A DNA stretch of 64,000 bases, from positions 372,001 to 436,000 of the forward strand of contig NZ_JACBXU010000002.1 of assembly GCF_013415305.1 (NCBI RefSeq). The letters run 5' to 3'. Positions 44,914 to 57,183 of this stretch are shown one piece after another. How positions within the stretch are numbered: position 1 is the first letter of the stretch; each line of letters begins with the position of its first letter. A model generated the notes under the pieces. The model saw only the letters and a list, made by a program, of their open reading frames with translations. It had not been told where the DNA came from and searched no databases. The stretch is from Pantoea sp. WMus005 (GTDB lineage Bacteria > Pseudomonadota > Gammaproteobacteria > Enterobacterales > Enterobacteriaceae). A program made the position numbers and the translations under genes.

Positions 44914-45989
44914 TTTGGCTGGCCGAGCATCTGGTCGCTTTTTATTCAGGCTTCAACGTCTTTTCCTATCTGACGTTTCGCGCCATTGTCAGCCTGCTGA
45001 CTGCACTATTTATCTCTCTCTGGATGGGGCCGCGTCTGATCGCGTGGCTGCAGAAATTACAGATTGGCCAGGTTGTCCGTAACGATGGCCCGGAATCGCA
45101 TTTCAGTAAGCGCGGGACGCCGACGATGGGCGGCATCATGATCCTGACCTCCATCACTATCTCGGTACTGATGTGGGCGTATCCGTCGAATCCGTATGTC
45201 TGGTGTGTGCTGTTCGTGTTAATCGGTTTTGGCATCATCGGCTTTGTCGATGACTACCGCAAAGTGGTGCGTAAAGATACCAAAGGGCTGATCGCCCGCT
45301 GGAAATATTTCTGGATGTCGGTGATCTCGCTGGGTGTCGCGTTCGGGCTTTATGCCGCAGGCAAAGATACCCCCGCGACCCAACTGGTCGTGCCCTTTTT
45401 CAAAGACATCATGCCGCAGTTAGGTCTGTTTTATGTGCTGCTGGCCTACTTTGTGATTGTTGGAACGGGTAACGCGGTCAACCTGACTGATGGTCTGGAT
45501 GGCCTGGCGATTATGCCAACCGTCTTTGTTGCCGCGGGCTTTGCGCTGGTCGCCTGGGCAACCGGTAACGTGAAATTTGCAGAATATCTTCACATTCCTT
45601 ATCTGCGTCACGCCGGTGAGCTGGTGATTGTCTGTACCGCCATCGTCGGGGCAGGGCTGGGTTTCCTGTGGTTCAACACCTATCCGGCTCAGGTCTTTAT
45701 GGGCGATGTCGGCTCACTGGCGTTGGGCGGCGCATTGGGCACCATCGCGGTGTTACTGCGTCAGGAATTTTTACTGGTGATCATGGGCGGTGTGTTTGTG
45801 GTTGAAACGCTGTCAGTGATCCTGCAGGTGGGATCGTTTAAGTTGCGCGGCCAGCGTATTTTCCGCATGGCGCCGATCCATCACCATTATGAACTCAAGG
45901 GCTGGCCGGAACCGCGCGTCATTGTGCGCTTCTGGATTATTTCGCTAATGCTGGTGCTGATTGGCCTGGCCACGCTGAAGGTGCGTTAA
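44907..45989 (+). CDS. mraY: Phospho-MurNAc-pentapeptide transferase
   Basis: 360 residues, equal to E. coli. Integral membrane enzyme with about ten transmembrane helices that transfers phospho-MurNAc-pentapeptide to undecaprenyl phosphate, giving lipid I. Conserved motifs: [14 protein letters not shown], the acidic [34 protein letters not shown] and the HHH cluster in [14 protein letters not shown]. Overlaps murF by seven bases. Confidence 0.98.
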   Translation: MLVWLAEHLVAFYSGFNVFSYLTFRAIVSLLTALFISLWMGPRLIAWLQKLQIGQVVRNDGPESHFSKRGTPTMGGIMILTSITISVLMWAYPSNPYVWCVLFVLIGFGIIGFVDDYRKVVRKDTKGLIARWKYFWMSVISLGVAFGLYAAGKDTPATQLVVPFFKDIMPQLGLFYVLLAYFVIVGTGNAVNLTDGLDGLAIMPTVFVAAGFALVAWATGNVKFAEYLHIPYLRHAGELVIVCTAIVGAGLGFLWFNTYPAQVFMGDVGSLALGGALGTIAVLLRQEFLLVIMGGVFVVETLSVILQVGSFKLRGQRIFRMAPIHHHYELKGWPEPRVIVRFWIISLMLVLIGLATLKVR

Positions 45990-45991
45990 TC

Positions 45992-47308
45992 ATGGCTGAC
46001 TATCGGGGTAGAAAAGTGGTCATCATTGGGCTGGGCCTTACCGGGCTCTCCTGTGTTGATTTCTTTTTAGCGCAGGGCGTAACGCCTCGCGTAATGGATA
46101 CCCGTGTCTCGCCGCCGGGGCTGGATAAGCTGCCCGGGCAGGTTGAACGCCACCTGGGCGGCATCAACGGCGACTGGCTGCTGGCGGCCGATCTGATTGT
46201 TGCCAGCCCTGGCGTCGCACTGGCGCATCCGATTCTTAGCGAAGCCGTTGAAGCCGGAATTGAAATTGTCGGTGACATTGAGCTGTTCTGCCGCGAGGCG
46301 CAGGCACCTATCGTGGCGATCACCGGCTCCAACGGTAAAAGCACCGTCACCACGCTGGTGGGTGAGATGGCGAAAGCTGCAGGCTGGCAGGTGGGTGTCG
46401 GCGGCAATATTGGTCTGCCCGCGCTGAGTCTGCTGCAATCACCGGCGCAACTTTATGTACTGGAGCTTTCCAGTTTCCAGCTTGAGACGACGCACAGTCT
46501 GAAAGCGGCTGCGGCAACCGTGCTTAACGTCAGCGAAGATCACATGGATCGTTATCCACTCGGTATGCAGCAGTATCGTGCCGCCAAGCTGCGGGTCTAT
46601 GAGAATGCGCAGATCTGCATCGTTAACGCCGATGACGCGCTGACGATGCCGGTACGCGGCGCAGATACCCGCTGTGTCAGCTTTGGTGTCGATTTCGGTG
46701 ACTACCATCTCAACAAGCAGCAGGGCAGTATCTGGCTGCGGGTGAAGGGCGAGAAAGTGCTGAACACCGCTGAAATGAAGATGGTGGGACAGCATAACTA
46801 TACCAACGCGCTGGCGGCGCTGGCGCTGGCCGATGCGGTCGGTCTGCCACGTGCCTCAAGCCTGGCAGCTTTAACGCACTTTAACGGTCTGGCGCATCGC
46901 TTCCAGCTGGTCCATGAGCATCAGGGCGTACGCTGGATCAATGACTCCAAAGCCACCAACGTCGGCAGCACTGAAGCGGCGCTGAATGGCCTGCAGGTTC
47001 AGGGAACACTGTGGCTGCTGATGGGCGGTGATGGTAAGTCAGCCGATTTTACGCCACTGATCCCCTGGTTGCAGGGTGACAATGTGCGTCTGTATTGCTT
47101 TGGCCGCGATGGCGATGAACTGGCCGCGCTGCGTCCTGACATCGCCGTGCGCACGGAAACCATGCGACAGGCGATGGAGCAGATCGCGCCGCAGGTTAAA
47201 GCAGGCGATATGGTTCTGCTGTCGCCGGCCTGCGCCAGCCTTGACCAGTTCCGTAACTTTGAGCAGCGCGGTGAGCAGTTCGCGCAACTGGCGAAGGAGC
47301 TGAGCTGA
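45992..47308 (+). CDS. murD: UDP-MurNAc-L-alanine:D-glutamate ligase
   Basis: 438 residues. Adds D-Glu to UDP-MurNAc-L-Ala. N-terminal Rossmann-like domain ([19 protein letters not shown]), ATP loop [19 protein letters not shown] near residue 111, and C-terminal domain with [26 protein letters not shown] and [11 protein letters not shown]. Two bases after mraY; the final A of its TGA is the first base of the ftsW ATG. Confidence 0.98.
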   Translation: MADYRGRKVVIIGLGLTGLSCVDFFLAQGVTPRVMDTRVSPPGLDKLPGQVERHLGGINGDWLLAADLIVASPGVALAHPILSEAVEAGIEIVGDIELFCREAQAPIVAITGSNGKSTVTTLVGEMAKAAGWQVGVGGNIGLPALSLLQSPAQLYVLELSSFQLETTHSLKAAAATVLNVSEDHMDRYPLGMQQYRAAKLRVYENAQICIVNADDALTMPVRGADTRCVSFGVDFGDYHLNKQQGSIWLRVKGEKVLNTAEMKMVGQHNYTNALAALALADAVGLPRASSLAALTHFNGLAHRFQLVHEHQGVRWINDSKATNVGSTEAALNGLQVQGTLWLLMGGDGKSADFTPLIPWLQGDNVRLYCFGRDGDELAALRPDIAVRTETMRQAMEQIAPQVKAGDMVLLSPACASLDQFRNFEQRGEQFAQLAKELS

Positions 47309-48522
47309 TGCATATTCCTGGTGCCGGACTGGCGGGATATTTCTCAGGACGCCTGAAGGATTGGGTCATGGGCGCACGCGAAAGTGATGACTCTTCGCTG
47401 GTGCTTTATGACCGCACATTGCTATGGCTCACGCTGGGCCTGGCGGTGATTGGTTTTGTGATGGTGACGTCGGCGTCAATGCCGGTGGGTCAGCGTCTGA
47501 ATGACGATCTCTTCTACTTCGCCAAGCGTGATGCCTTCTACATCGTGCTGGCTCTGGGTATGGCGCTGGTCACGCTACGGGTTCCAATGGATTTCTGGCA
47601 GCGCTACAGCAACGTGATGCTGATGGTCACGGTGGCGATGCTGCTGATTGTTCTGGTGGTGGGTAGCTCGGTAAACGGTGCATCGCGCTGGATTGCACTG
47701 GGTCCACTGCGTATCCAGCCTGCGGAGTTGTCAAAACTTTCCCTGTTCTGCTACCTCGCCAGCTACCTGGTGCGCAAAGTTGAAGAGGTGCGTAACAACT
47801 TCTGGGGCTTCTGTAAGCCGATGGGCGTGATGGTCGTGCTGGCCGTGTTACTGCTGGCGCAGCCGGATCTCGGTACGGTAGTTGTGCTGTTCGTAACGAC
47901 GCTGGCGATGCTGTTCCTGGCGGGCGCCAAGCTGTGGCAGTTCATGGCCATCATCGGCTCCGGTATCTTTGCGGTGATTCTGCTGATCATTGCAGAACCC
48001 TACCGTATGCGCCGTGTGACGTCGTTCTGGAACCCGTGGGAAGATCCCTTTGGTAGCGGCTACCAGCTAACCCAGTCACTGATGGCATTTGGCCGCGGTG
48101 AATTCTGGGGGCAGGGGCTCGGTAACTCCGTGCAAAAGCTGGAATATCTGCCGGAAGCGCATACCGACTTTATTTTCGCCATCATCGGGGAAGAACTCGG
48201 CTACGTCGGTGTGGTAATGGCACTTTTAATGGTATTCTTCGTCGCTTTTCGTGCGATGTCGATTGGCCGTCGTGCTCTGGAACTGGATCAGCGTTTTTCC
48301 GGCTTTTTAGCCTGTTCGATTGGTGTCTGGTTCAGTTTCCAGGCGCTGGTTAACGTCGGGGCTGCCGCCGGTATGTTACCGACCAAAGGTCTGACCTTAC
48401 CGCTGATTAGTTACGGTGGGTCGAGTCTGATCATTATGTCGACCGCCATCGTCTTTTTATTACGCATAGATTATGAAACGCGCCTGGCGAAAGCGCAGGC
48501 GTTTACCCGAGGTGGTCGATGA
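47308..48522 (+). CDS. ftsW: Septal peptidoglycan glycosyltransferase FtsW
   Basis: 404 residues. SEDS-family polymerase with ten transmembrane helices that works with FtsI at the septum. Motifs: [49 protein letters not shown] (with the catalytic-region Asp/Glu further on), [40 protein letters not shown] and [19 protein letters not shown]. The N-terminal tail before helix 1 is about ten residues shorter than in E. coli and differs in sequence. Confidence 0.97.
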   Translation: MHIPGAGLAGYFSGRLKDWVMGARESDDSSLVLYDRTLLWLTLGLAVIGFVMVTSASMPVGQRLNDDLFYFAKRDAFYIVLALGMALVTLRVPMDFWQRYSNVMLMVTVAMLLIVLVVGSSVNGASRWIALGPLRIQPAELSKLSLFCYLASYLVRKVEEVRNNFWGFCKPMGVMVVLAVLLLAQPDLGTVVVLFVTTLAMLFLAGAKLWQFMAIIGSGIFAVILLIIAEPYRMRRVTSFWNPWEDPFGSGYQLTQSLMAFGRGEFWGQGLGNSVQKLEYLPEAHTDFIFAIIGEELGYVGVVMALLMVFFVAFRAMSIGRRALELDQRFSGFLACSIGVWFSFQALVNVGAAAGMLPTKGLTLPLISYGGSSLIIMSTAIVFLLRIDYETRLAKAQAFTRGGR

Positions 48523-49577
48523 GCGGTAAGCGATTGATGGTGATGGCAGGCGGAACCGGTGGACATGTCTTTCCCGGTCTGGCTGTCGCCCATCATCTGA
48601 TGGAACAGGGCTGGCAGGTTCGCTGGTTAGGCACCGCTGACCGTATGGAAGCCGATCTGGTGCCAAAGCATGGCATCGACATCGACTTTATCCGCATCAG
48701 CGGACTACGCGGTAAGGGCATGAAAGCGTTGCTGCTGGCACCGTTGCGCATCTTCAATGCATGGCGTCAGGCGCGTCGCATCATGAAAGCGTGGAAGCCG
48801 GATGTCGTGCTGGGCATGGGCGGCTACGTTTCCGGTCCTGGCGGCTTAGCGGCCTGGAGCTGCGGTATTCCGGTTGTGCTGCATGAGCAGAACGGTATTG
48901 CCGGTCTGACCAATAAATGGCTGGCGAAAATCGCCACCAAAGTTTTGCAGGCGTTTCCGGGCGCATTTCCTGCCGCCGACGTGGTAGGAAATCCGGTTCG
49001 CACTGATGTTCTGGCACTGCCTTTACCCGCGCAACGTCTGGCAGGTCGTCATGGCCCGATTCGGGTGCTGGTGATTGGCGGAAGTCAGGGCGCACGGATA
49101 CTGAACCAGACGTTACCGCAAATTGCGGCGCTGGTGGGTGATGAGATCACCCTGTGGCATCAGACCGGTAAAGGCGCGTTGCCCGAAACAGAGAAAGCGT
49201 ATCAGCAGGTTGGTCAGACGCAGCATAAGGTGACCGAATTTATTGATGATATGGCTGCTGCCTACGCCTGGGCTGATGTAGTGGTATGCCGCTCCGGCGC
49301 ATTAACCGTGAGCGAAGTCGCTGCTGCCGGTTTACCGGCGATTTTCGTGCCGTTTCTGCATAAAGATCGTCAGCAGTACTGGAACGCGCTGCCGCTGGAG
49401 AAAGCGGGCGCCGCCAGAATTTTTGAGCAGCCGCAATTTACTGCGGAGGCTGTAGCGGATCAGCTACGCCACTGGGATCGTGCAACATTGCTGACGATGG
49501 CTGAACAGGCCCGTCAGGTGGCGATCCCCGATGCGACTGAACGGGTCGCTCAGGAAGTGGCTCGCGCCGCAAAGTAA
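48519..49577 (+). CDS. murG: Lipid II synthase (UDP-GlcNAc transferase)
   Basis: 352 residues. Peripheral membrane GT-B glycosyltransferase that adds GlcNAc to lipid I. G-loops: [19 protein letters not shown] near residue 10, [26 protein letters not shown]; the C-terminal donor site has [24 protein letters not shown] and KDRQQYWNA. Its start overlaps the ftsW stop in ATGA. Confidence 0.98.
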   Translation: MSGKRLMVMAGGTGGHVFPGLAVAHHLMEQGWQVRWLGTADRMEADLVPKHGIDIDFIRISGLRGKGMKALLLAPLRIFNAWRQARRIMKAWKPDVVLGMGGYVSGPGGLAAWSCGIPVVLHEQNGIAGLTNKWLAKIATKVLQAFPGAFPAADVVGNPVRTDVLALPLPAQRLAGRHGPIRVLVIGGSQGARILNQTLPQIAALVGDEITLWHQTGKGALPETEKAYQQVGQTQHKVTEFIDDMAAAYAWADVVVCRSGALTVSEVAAAGLPAIFVPFLHKDRQQYWNALPLEKAGAARIFEQPQFTAEAVADQLRHWDRATLLTMAEQARQVAIPDATERVAQEVARAAK

Positions 49578-49647
49578 TCATTCCGGTCAGCGCGTCTGAC
49601 CTGTACCCGGACTGGGTACAAACTGAAAGAGCAGGTAACAGAGATCG

Positions 49648-51126
49648 ATGAATACACAACAATTGGCAAAACTGCGTTCTATCGTGCCCGAGATGCGTCG
49701 CGTCCGGCACATCCACTTTGTCGGCATCGGCGGTGCAGGCATGGGCGGTATTGCCGAAGTGTTAGCAAATGAAGGCTACCATATCAGCGGTTCAGATCTG
49801 GCCCCTAACCCGGTGACGCAGAACCTGATTGCGCTGGGTGCCACCATTTATTTTAACCATCGCCCCGAAAACGTGACCGATGCCAGCGTGGTGGTGGTTT
49901 CCAGCGCCGTTTCGCAGGATAACCCCGAACTGGTCGCGGCACGCGAACAGCGTATCCCGGTGATCCGTCGTGCGGAGATGCTGGCTGAACTGATGCGTTT
50001 CCGTCACGGCATCGCCGTCGCGGGTACGCATGGCAAAACGACGACTACGGCGATGGTGTCGAGCATTTATGCGGAAGCGGGTCTCGATCCGACCTTCGTT
50101 AACGGCGGACTCGTCAAAGCAGCAGGCACCCATGCCCGTCTGGGTAACAGCCGGTATCTGATTGCTGAAGCAGATGAGAGCGATGCATCGTTCCTGCATC
50201 TGCAGCCAATGGTGGCGATTGTGACCAACATCGAAGCTGACCATATGGACACCTATCAGGGCGATTTCGAAAACCTGAAACAGACGTTTATTAACTTCCT
50301 GCACAACCTGCCGTTTTACGGTCGTGCGGTGATGTGTGTCGATGATGCGGTTATTCGTGACCTGATCCCACGCGTGGGCCGTCATATCACCACATACGGT
50401 TTTAGCGATGATGCGGATTTACGTATTGAAAACTACGAGCAGAGCGGTGCGCAGGGACATTTCACCCTGATCCGTCAGGACAAAGCGCCGCTGCAGATTA
50501 CGCTGAACGCACCGGGTCGCCACAATGCCCTGAACGCGGCAGCTGCTGTCGCTGTCGCCACTGAAGAGGGCATTGAAGACAATGCTATCCTGGCTGCGCT
50601 GGAGAGTTTCCAGGGGACGGGGCGTCGCTTTGATCTGCTGGGTGAATTTCCGACAGAACCGGTCAACGGACAGCCGGGCACCGCGATGCTGGTGGATGAT
50701 TACGGTCATCACCCCACCGAAGTGGACGCGACGATTAAAGCCGCGCGGGCTGGCTGGCCGGATAAAAAACTGGTGATGGTGTTCCAGCCGCACCGTTATA
50801 GCCGTACCCGCGATCTGTTTGATGATTTCGCTAACGTGCTGTCGCATGTCGATGTGTTACTGATGCTGGATGTTTACTCCGCCGGTGAGACCGCGATTCC
50901 AGGCGCTGACAGTCGATCGCTCTGCCGTGCCATTCGTAACCGGGGCAAGGTCGATCCGATCCTGGTGCCGGAACATGATGCACTGCCGGAGATGCTGGCG
51001 CCGCTGCTGTCGGGTAATGACCTGATTCTGGTACAGGGTGCCGGTAACGTCGGCAAGGTTGCCCGCAAGCTGGCGGACACTAAGCTCCAGCCGGAACGCA
51101 AAGCGGAGGATCGTCATGGTGGATAA
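49648..51126 (+). CDS. murC: UDP-MurNAc:L-alanine ligase
   Basis: 492 residues. First of the ATP-dependent amino acid ligases, adding L-Ala to UDP-MurNAc. N-terminal UDP-binding [25 protein letters not shown] loop [18 protein letters not shown] near residue 123, and C-terminal [18 protein letters not shown] and [17 protein letters not shown] 70-base gap after murG is one of the longer ones in the cluster. It overlaps ddlB by 11 bases. Confidence 0.98.
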   Translation: MNTQQLAKLRSIVPEMRRVRHIHFVGIGGAGMGGIAEVLANEGYHISGSDLAPNPVTQNLIALGATIYFNHRPENVTDASVVVVSSAVSQDNPELVAAREQRIPVIRRAEMLAELMRFRHGIAVAGTHGKTTTTAMVSSIYAEAGLDPTFVNGGLVKAAGTHARLGNSRYLIAEADESDASFLHLQPMVAIVTNIEADHMDTYQGDFENLKQTFINFLHNLPFYGRAVMCVDDAVIRDLIPRVGRHITTYGFSDDADLRIENYEQSGAQGHFTLIRQDKAPLQITLNAPGRHNALNAAAAVAVATEEGIEDNAILAALESFQGTGRRFDLLGEFPTEPVNGQPGTAMLVDDYGHHPTEVDATIKAARAGWPDKKLVMVFQPHRYSRTRDLFDDFANVLSHVDVLLMLDVYSAGETAIPGADSRSLCRAIRNRGKVDPILVPEHDALPEMLAPLLSGNDLILVQGAGNVGKVARKLADTKLQPERKAEDRHGG

Positions 51127-52036
51127 AGTGGCAGTGTTAATGGGCGGTACCTCGGCAGAGCGCGAGGTTTCACTCAACTCGGGTCAGGCAGTGATTGCCG
51201 GATTGCGGGAAATGGGCATTGATGCGCATGGCATCGATACCCGCGATGTCTCCGTCATGACGCTGAAAGAGCAGGGATTCACCAAAGCCTTTATCGCGTT
51301 GCATGGCCGGGGCGGTGAAGACGGCACGATGCAAGCGGTGCTGGAGTTCCTGCAACTGCCTTACACCGGCAGCGGCGTGATGGCCTCGGCGGTGACCATG
51401 GATAAGTTGCGCACCAAGCTGCTGTGGCAGGGGCGCGGTTTACCGTCAGGAAAGTTTGTCTGGCTGACGCGTCAGCAGTTTGAGGCCGGCCTGGATGAGG
51501 AGAGCAACGCGGCGATTGCAGCGCTTGGCCTGCCATTATTTGTGAAGCCAGCCTGTGAAGGCTCCAGCGTAGGCATCAGCCGGGTTAACGATCTGAGCGC
51601 GCTGCCAGCGGCACTGGAGACGGCGTTTAAGTTCGACAATGACGTACTGGTCGAGGCGTTTCTCAGTGGCGCAGAGTACACCGTCGCGATTGTGGGCGAT
51701 CGTATTCTGCCCTCCATTGAAATAAAGAGCGCCAGTGAGTTCTATGACTATGAAGCTAAATACATTTCTGACGATACTCAGTACCTGTGTCCGGCCGACT
51801 TAAGCGCTGAGCGTGAAGCTGAATTACAGCAGCTGGTGCTGGCCGCCTGGCGTGCACTGGGCTGTCGTGGCTGGGGACGGGTTGATGTGATGACCGACGG
51901 GGAAGGGCGCTTTCAGTTACTGGAAGCTAACACCTCGCCGGGCATGACCAGCCACAGCCTGGTTCCTATGGCAGCGAAACAGGCGGGCATGAGTTTCCCG
52001 CAGTTGGTCGCCCATATTCTGGAGCTGGCCGTCTGA
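51116..52036 (+). CDS. ddlB: D-alanine:D-alanine ligase B
   Basis: 306 residues, equal to E. coli DdlB. ATP-grasp enzyme making the D-Ala-D-Ala substrate of MurF; cycloserine target. Motifs: [50 protein letters not shown] and [17 protein letters not shown]. Start is the ATG five bases after GGAGGA inside the murC end; the frame is open 26 codons further upstream within murC and is not used. Confidence 0.97.
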   Translation: MVDKVAVLMGGTSAEREVSLNSGQAVIAGLREMGIDAHGIDTRDVSVMTLKEQGFTKAFIALHGRGGEDGTMQAVLEFLQLPYTGSGVMASAVTMDKLRTKLLWQGRGLPSGKFVWLTRQQFEAGLDEESNAAIAALGLPLFVKPACEGSSVGISRVNDLSALPAALETAFKFDNDVLVEAFLSGAEYTVAIVGDRILPSIEIKSASEFYDYEAKYISDDTQYLCPADLSAEREAELQQLVLAAWRALGCRGWGRVDVMTDGEGRFQLLEANTSPGMTSHSLVPMAAKQAGMSFPQLVAHILELAV

Positions 52037-52037
52037 T

Positions 52038-52877
52038 ATGTCACAGGCGGCGATGAGAGTTCGAAACCGTGAACCGCAGGAGCGTATTCGCACCGGGCGC
52101 AGTAACGGTGCCCGATTGTTCGGCATTTTTTTCCTGCTGATCGTTATCGGGATTATGGTTGCTGGCGGACTGGTGGTGCTGAAATGGATGAACGATGCAT
52201 CCCGGCTGCCACTGTCAAAGCTGGTGGTGACAGGACAGACGCACTACACCACCCATGACGATATTCGTCAGGCGATTTTGTCGCTGGGTCCGCCGGGGAC
52301 ATTTATGTCTCAGAACGTGGACATTCTGCAGCAGCAGATTGAGCGGCTGCCGTGGATTAAGCAGGTCAGCGTGCGTAAGCAGTGGCCGGACGAACTGAAG
52401 ATCCATCTGGTGGAATATACGCCGGTGGCGCGCTGGAACGATTTGCATATGGTGGACGCTGAAGGTAACGCCTTCAGCGTACCCGCCAGTCATGTCGGCA
52501 AGGAGACACTGCCGATGTTGTACGGGCCTGAAGGGAGTGAGAAAGAGGTCCTTGCGGGCTATCACAGCATGGATGATGTGCTGAAGGCCCGGAAGTTTAC
52601 CCTGAAGGTGGCGTCGATGACGGCGCGTCGTTCATGGCAGCTGGTCACCAGCGATGATGTACGTATCGAACTGGGACGCAGCGACACCATGAAACGACTG
52701 AATCGCTTTATTGAGCTCTACCCGGTGCTGCAGCAGCAAGGTCAGAATGAGAGCAAACGTATCAGCTACGTGGATTTGCGATATGACTCTGGCGCTTCTG
52801 TTGGCTGGACGCCGGTCGTGATGGAGCCACAGGACAGTAATCAGCAACAGAACCAGGCACAGGCTAAACAACAATGA
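52038..52877 (+). CDS. ftsQ: Cell division protein FtsQ
   Basis: 279 residues. Bitopic divisome protein, anchors the FtsQLB complex. Cytoplasmic tail rich in Arg (about 1-30), one transmembrane helix ([21 protein letters not shown]), POTRA domain ([24 protein letters not shown]) and beta domain with [26 protein letters not shown] and [13 protein letters not shown]. The tail is Gln/Asn-rich. Its end overlaps the ftsA start in ATGA. Confidence 0.97.
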   Translation: MSQAAMRVRNREPQERIRTGRSNGARLFGIFFLLIVIGIMVAGGLVVLKWMNDASRLPLSKLVVTGQTHYTTHDDIRQAILSLGPPGTFMSQNVDILQQQIERLPWIKQVSVRKQWPDELKIHLVEYTPVARWNDLHMVDAEGNAFSVPASHVGKETLPMLYGPEGSEKEVLAGYHSMDDVLKARKFTLKVASMTARRSWQLVTSDDVRIELGRSDTMKRLNRFIELYPVLQQQGQNESKRISYVDLRYDSGASVGWTPVVMEPQDSNQQQNQAQAKQQ

Positions 52878-54130
52878 TCAAGGCAACGGACAGAAAACTG
52901 GTAGTTGGACTCGAAATCGGCACTGCGAAGGTTGCCGCCCTGGTTGGGGAAATTCTGCCCGATGGTATGGTCAATATTATTGGGGTGGGCAGTTGTCCTT
53001 CCCGCGGTATGGATAAAGGTGGCGTAAACGACCTTGAGTCGGTGGTGAAATGCGTTCAGCGCGCCATCGATCAGGCTGAGTTGATGGCAGACTGCCAGAT
53101 CTCCTCTGTCTACCTTGCTTTATCGGGCAAACATATCAGTTGTCAGAACGAAATCGGGATGGTTCCGATTTCCGAAGAGGAAGTGACTCAGGATGATGTA
53201 GAGAACGTCGTGCATACCGCCAAATCGGTGAGAGTGCGTGACGAGCATCGCATCCTGCACGTGATTCCTCAGGAATATGCCATCGACTATCAGGAAGGGA
53301 TTAAAAATCCGGTCGGGCTTTCCGGCGTGCGTATGCAGGCGAAAGTGCACCTCATTACCTGCCACAACGATATGGCGAAGAACATCGTTAAAGCGGTTGA
53401 GCGTTGCGGACTGAAAGTGGATCAGCTGATTTTTGCCGGGCTCGCCTCCAGTTTTGCCGTGTTGACTGAAGACGAACGTGAGCTGGGCGTGTGTGTTGTC
53501 GATATTGGTGGCGGTACAATGGACATAGCCGTATATACCGGCGGCGCTTTACGGCACACTAAGGTGATTCCGTATGCAGGTAACGTTGTCACCAGCGATA
53601 TCGCCTATGCGTTTGGCACACCGCCAACGGATGCTGAGGCGATCAAAGTACGCCATGGTTGCGCGCTGGGCTCGATTGTCGGCAAAGATGAGAACGTTGA
53701 GGTGCCAAGCGTGGGCGGACGTCCTCCGCGCAGCCTGCAGCGTCAGACGCTGGCTGAAGTGATCGAGCCGCGTTACACCGAACTTTTGAATCTGGTCAAT
53801 GACGAGATTCTGCAGTTACAGGAACAACTGCGTCAGCAGGGCGTAAAGCATCATTTAGCCGCAGGCATCGTCCTGACTGGTGGTGCAGCGCAAATCGAAG
53901 GACTGGCGGCCTGTGCGCAACGCGTATTCCATACGCAGGTGCGTATCGGACAGCCGCTGAATATTACCGGCCTGACTGACTATGCGCAGGAATCGTACTA
54001 CTCCACTGCCGTGGGACTGTTGCATTACGGCAAAGAGTCGCACATGAACGGTGATGCAGAGACCGAAAAACGGGTTTCAGTAGGTAACTGGTTCAAGCGT
54101 ATTAACAGTTGGTTAAAAAAAGAGTTTTAA
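52874..54130 (+). CDS. ftsA: Cell division protein FtsA
   Basis: 418 residues. Actin-like protein that tethers FtsZ filaments to the membrane and recruits later divisome proteins. ATPase elements: [17 protein letters not shown] (phosphate 1), [19 protein letters not shown] (phosphate 2) and [13 protein letters not shown] (adenosine). The C terminus [14 protein letters not shown] is the amphipathic membrane-targeting helix. A 71-base gap leads to ftsZ. Confidence 0.98.
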   Translation: MIKATDRKLVVGLEIGTAKVAALVGEILPDGMVNIIGVGSCPSRGMDKGGVNDLESVVKCVQRAIDQAELMADCQISSVYLALSGKHISCQNEIGMVPISEEEVTQDDVENVVHTAKSVRVRDEHRILHVIPQEYAIDYQEGIKNPVGLSGVRMQAKVHLITCHNDMAKNIVKAVERCGLKVDQLIFAGLASSFAVLTEDERELGVCVVDIGGGTMDIAVYTGGALRHTKVIPYAGNVVTSDIAYAFGTPPTDAEAIKVRHGCALGSIVGKDENVEVPSVGGRPPRSLQRQTLAEVIEPRYTELLNLVNDEILQLQEQLRQQGVKHHLAAGIVLTGGAAQIEGLAACAQRVFHTQVRIGQPLNITGLTDYAQESYYSTAVGLLHYGKESHMNGDAETEKRVSVGNWFKRINSWLKKEF

Positions 54131-54201
54131 TTTTTGTGAAAGGGGATCATGCTGTTTTCTTTAGTGATCTCCAGGCGACAGGCACATAACGGAGAGAAAT
54201 C

Positions 54202-55356
54202 ATGTTTGAACCTATGGAATTAACCAACGACGCGGTGATTAAAGTCATCGGCGTCGGTGGCGGCGGCGGTAACGCCGTAGAGCACATGGTACGCGAACGT
54301 ATCGAAGGTGTGGAATTCTTTGCTGTGAATACCGACGCGCAAGCGCTGCGTAAAACAGCTGTCGGCCAGACCATTCAGATCGGTAATAACATTACCAAAG
54401 GTCTGGGTGCGGGTGCGAATCCGGAAGTAGGCCGTAACTCTGCAGAAGAAGATCGCGAAGCACTGCGGGCTGCGCTGGAAGGGGCAGACATGGTCTTCAT
54501 CGCAGCAGGCATGGGCGGCGGTACCGGTACCGGTGCAGCACCTGTGGTCGCTGAAGTGGCCAAGGATCTTGGTATCCTGACGGTGGCGGTTGTCACCAAG
54601 CCGTTCAACTTCGAAGGCAAAAAGCGCATGGCGTTTGCCGAGCAGGGGATCGCTGAACTCTCTAAGCATGTCGATTCACTGATCACTATTCCAAACGACA
54701 AGCTGCTGAAAGTGCTGGGCCGTGGTATCTCCCTGCTGGATGCATTTGGTGCTGCTAACGACGTGCTGAAAGGCGCCGTTCAGGGTATCGCCGAGCTGAT
54801 TACCCGTCCGGGCCTGATGAACGTCGACTTTGCTGACGTGCGTACTGTGATGTCCGAAATGGGCTATGCGATGATGGGTTCAGGCGTTGCGTGCGGTGAA
54901 GATCGTGCGGAAGAAGCGGCTGAAATGGCGATCTCCAGCCCACTGCTGGAAGATATCGACCTGTCAGGCGCGCGTGGCGTGCTGGTCAACATTACTGCGG
55001 GCTTCGATCTGCGTCTGGATGAATTTGAGACCGTGGGTAACACTATCCGTGCTTTCGCTTCTGACAACGCGACTGTGGTTATCGGGACCTCGCTGGATCC
55101 GGAAATGAATGACGAACTGCGCGTTACTGTGGTAGCAACCGGTATCGGCATGGACAAGCGTCCAGAAATCACGCTGGTCACAAACAAACCAGCCAGTCAG
55201 CCAGTGATGGATCATCGTTACCAGCAGCACGGTATGTCACCGCTGCCGCAGGAGCAGAAACCTGCTGCCAAAGTCGTTAACGACCAGGCTGCGCAGTCGA
55301 ACAAAGAGCCTGACTATCTTGATATTCCGGCCTTTTTACGCAAGCAGGCCGACTAG
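54202..55356 (+). CDS. ftsZ: Cell division GTPase FtsZ
   Basis: 384 residues. Tubulin homologue that forms the Z ring. N-terminal [17 protein letters not shown], tubulin signature [18 protein letters not shown]7 loop [17 protein letters not shown]; variable linker rich in Gln/Pro/Ala after residue 315; conserved C-terminal peptide [14 protein letters not shown] that binds FtsA and ZipA. Good GGAGAG ribosome site eight bases before the ATG. Confidence 0.99.
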   Translation: MFEPMELTNDAVIKVIGVGGGGGNAVEHMVRERIEGVEFFAVNTDAQALRKTAVGQTIQIGNNITKGLGAGANPEVGRNSAEEDREALRAALEGADMVFIAAGMGGGTGTGAAPVVAEVAKDLGILTVAVVTKPFNFEGKKRMAFAEQGIAELSKHVDSLITIPNDKLLKVLGRGISLLDAFGAANDVLKGAVQGIAELITRPGLMNVDFADVRTVMSEMGYAMMGSGVACGEDRAEEAAEMAISSPLLEDIDLSGARGVLVNITAGFDLRLDEFETVGNTIRAFASDNATVVIGTSLDPEMNDELRVTVVATGIGMDKRPEITLVTNKPASQPVMDHRYQQHGMSPLPQEQKPAAKVVNDQAAQSNKEPDYLDIPAFLRKQAD

Positions 55357-55457
55357 GATTAACCCTATAATTGGGATTGTCCGCTCTTTGTGCTAAAGTG
55401 TCTGTCCGCTGGTAAAGTATACTGGCGGTCGGAAAGGTGATACTGCGAGATAATGCG

Positions 55458-56375
55458 ATGATCAAACAAAGGACATTAAAACGTATTGTTCAGGCGACTG
55501 GTGTCGGTTTACATACCGGCAAAAAAGTCACGCTGACATTACGCCCTGCGTCGGCTAATACCGGGGTCATCTATCGTCGCACCGACTTGAATCCACCGGT
55601 AGATTTTCCGGCTGATGCAAAATACGTGCGCGACACCATGCTAAGTACCTGCCTGGTGAATGATGAAGGCGTGCGTATTTCAACGGTTGAACACCTCAAT
55701 GCCGCCCTGGCGGGTCTGGGTATTGACAACATTATTGTTGAAGTTGATGCGCCAGAAATCCCGATCATGGATGGTAGCGCAGCACCGTTTATCTATTTGC
55801 TGATGGATGCCGGTATCGAGCAGCTCAACAGCGCGAAGAAATTTGTGCGTGTTAAGCAGACCGTGCGTGTGGAAGAGGGTGACAAATGGGCTGAGATCAA
55901 ACCGTATAACGGTTTCTCTCTTGATTTCACCATCGACTTCAAACACCCGGCTATTGATTCCAGTTCACAGCGCTATGCGATGAACTTCTCTGCTGACGCG
56001 TTTGTTCGTCAAATCAGCCGGGCGCGTACATTTGGCTTTATGCGTGAAATCGAATATCTGCAGTCTAAAGGCCTGTGCCTGGGCGGTAGTTTAGATTGTG
56101 CGATCGGCCTGGATGATTTCCGCGTACTGAATGAAGAAGGTCTGCGTTTTGAAGACGAGTTTGTCCGTCACAAAATGCTGGACGCGATTGGCGACTTGTT
56201 TATGTGTGGTCATAACATCATTGGCGCATTTACTGCTTTCAAATCAGGCCATGCACTGAACAACAAGCTGCTGCAAGCGGTTCTGGCGAAGCAGGAAGCC
56301 TGGGAATGGGCAACCTTCGAAGACGAAGCTGAACTGCCAGTGGCATTCAAAGCACCGAATCTGGTTCTGGCTTAA
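55458..56375 (+). CDS. lpxC: UDP-3-O-acyl-N-acetylglucosamine deacetylase
   Basis: 305 residues. Zinc deacetylase, committed step of lipid A synthesis; turned over by FtsH in E. coli. Zinc His in [17 protein letters not shown] (about residue 79) and the pair in [15 protein letters not shown]; catalytic Glu in the same N-terminal motif. Start at [15 protein letters not shown], equal in length to E. coli; the frame opens seven codons earlier at a GTG. The C terminus ends in hydrophobic residues (NLVLA), the type of tail recognised for proteolysis in E. coli LpxC. A terminator follows. Confidence 0.98.
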   Translation: MIKQRTLKRIVQATGVGLHTGKKVTLTLRPASANTGVIYRRTDLNPPVDFPADAKYVRDTMLSTCLVNDEGVRISTVEHLNAALAGLGIDNIIVEVDAPEIPIMDGSAAPFIYLLMDAGIEQLNSAKKFVRVKQTVRVEEGDKWAEIKPYNGFSLDFTIDFKHPAIDSSSQRYAMNFSADAFVRQISRARTFGFMREIEYLQSKGLCLGGSLDCAIGLDDFRVLNEEGLRFEDEFVRHKMLDAIGDLFMCGHNIIGAFTAFKSGHALNNKLLQAVLAKQEAWEWATFEDEAELPVAFKAPNLVLA

Positions 56376-56390
56376 CTACCCCAGAACGTG

Positions 56391-56444
56391 AAACGGCTGG
56401 TTATGCTGACACCCTCTCCGGTCAGCGGCACCAGCCGTTTTTTT
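56391..56444 (+). terminator. Terminator at the end of the dcw cluster
   Basis: Two-part stem: AACGGCTGG ... CCAGCCGTT enclosing GCTGAC ... GTCAGC, followed by TTTTTTT. Lies 15 bases after lpxC. Confidence 0.9.
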
Positions 56445-56676
56445 ATTGCCTCCAGTAACACGCCTGAAGACTGCAACCTCGCTCGCAACGCATTGTCTGT
56501 TCTGCTGAATTGCTGAACAATCACACACCTTTTCTCACGCCGCCACTTTAATCCCAGGTGTGGATGCCCCACATTAATGTTACTATCTGTGGCGCTTTTA
56601 CAGGCCGAAATCCGTTGCGGCTCGCGGCGGGTACACGAAAACAAAAGCGCAACAGAGCGTGCGCGATGGAAAGGTT

Positions 56677-57183
56677 GTGATCGGGATTCTTCTGCGCTGG
56701 CGACAATTAGGTAGACGCTACTTCTGGCCTCATCTCCTGTTAGGGATGGTAGCGGCCAGCTTTGGCCTGCCGGCCTGTGCGCAAAGCTCTGAACTCAACG
56801 CGTCGTCTGAATCGCCAGCCAGCAGCCTCTTTCTTGGCAATGCCACACGCTTTGATCACTTAATCCGGCTTCAGGAAGCATCCCGACGCCCGAGCTTCAG
56901 CGTGGATTACTGGCATCAGCACGCCATCCGCACCGTTATTCGTCACCTCTCTTTCACGTTGTCGCCCCAGGCGCAGGCGGAGCAACAACAGTTACCGCTG
57001 GCGGCCCAAAAGCTGGCGCTGATCGACTCGCTGCATAATTTACTGACATCACATTCTGCGCAACATACCTCTTCGCAGCAGATGACAACACCGCCTCTCT
57101 TCATGGTCGTTACCCGCTCATGGGTAGAATGGCATGCCCGCGTGCATGGCATTCGCGCCGGACCCACCCGATTGTTCTGCTAA
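56677..57183 (+). CDS. secM: Secretion monitor SecM, diverged arrest motif
   Basis: 168 residues with the GTG start (GGAAAGG upstream), as in E. coli. SecM is exported and its C-terminal peptide stalls the ribosome unless pulled by the Sec machinery, thereby exposing the secA ribosome site. N-terminal RWRQLGRRYFWPHLLLGMVAA and the internal DYWHQHAIRTVIRHLSF are well conserved. The arrest region reads RSWVEWHARVHGIRAGP, ending at Pro163. GIRAGP and the Trp six residues before it are kept; the essential Phe and Ile of E. coli (F150, I156) correspond to Arg147 and His153. The middle of the protein is otherwise poorly conserved. Confidence 0.93.
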   Translation: MIGILLRWRQLGRRYFWPHLLLGMVAASFGLPACAQSSELNASSESPASSLFLGNATRFDHLIRLQEASRRPSFSVDYWHQHAIRTVIRHLSFTLSPQAQAEQQQLPLAAQKLALIDSLHNLLTSHSAQHTSSQQMTTPPLFMVVTRSWVEWHARVHGIRAGPTRLFC

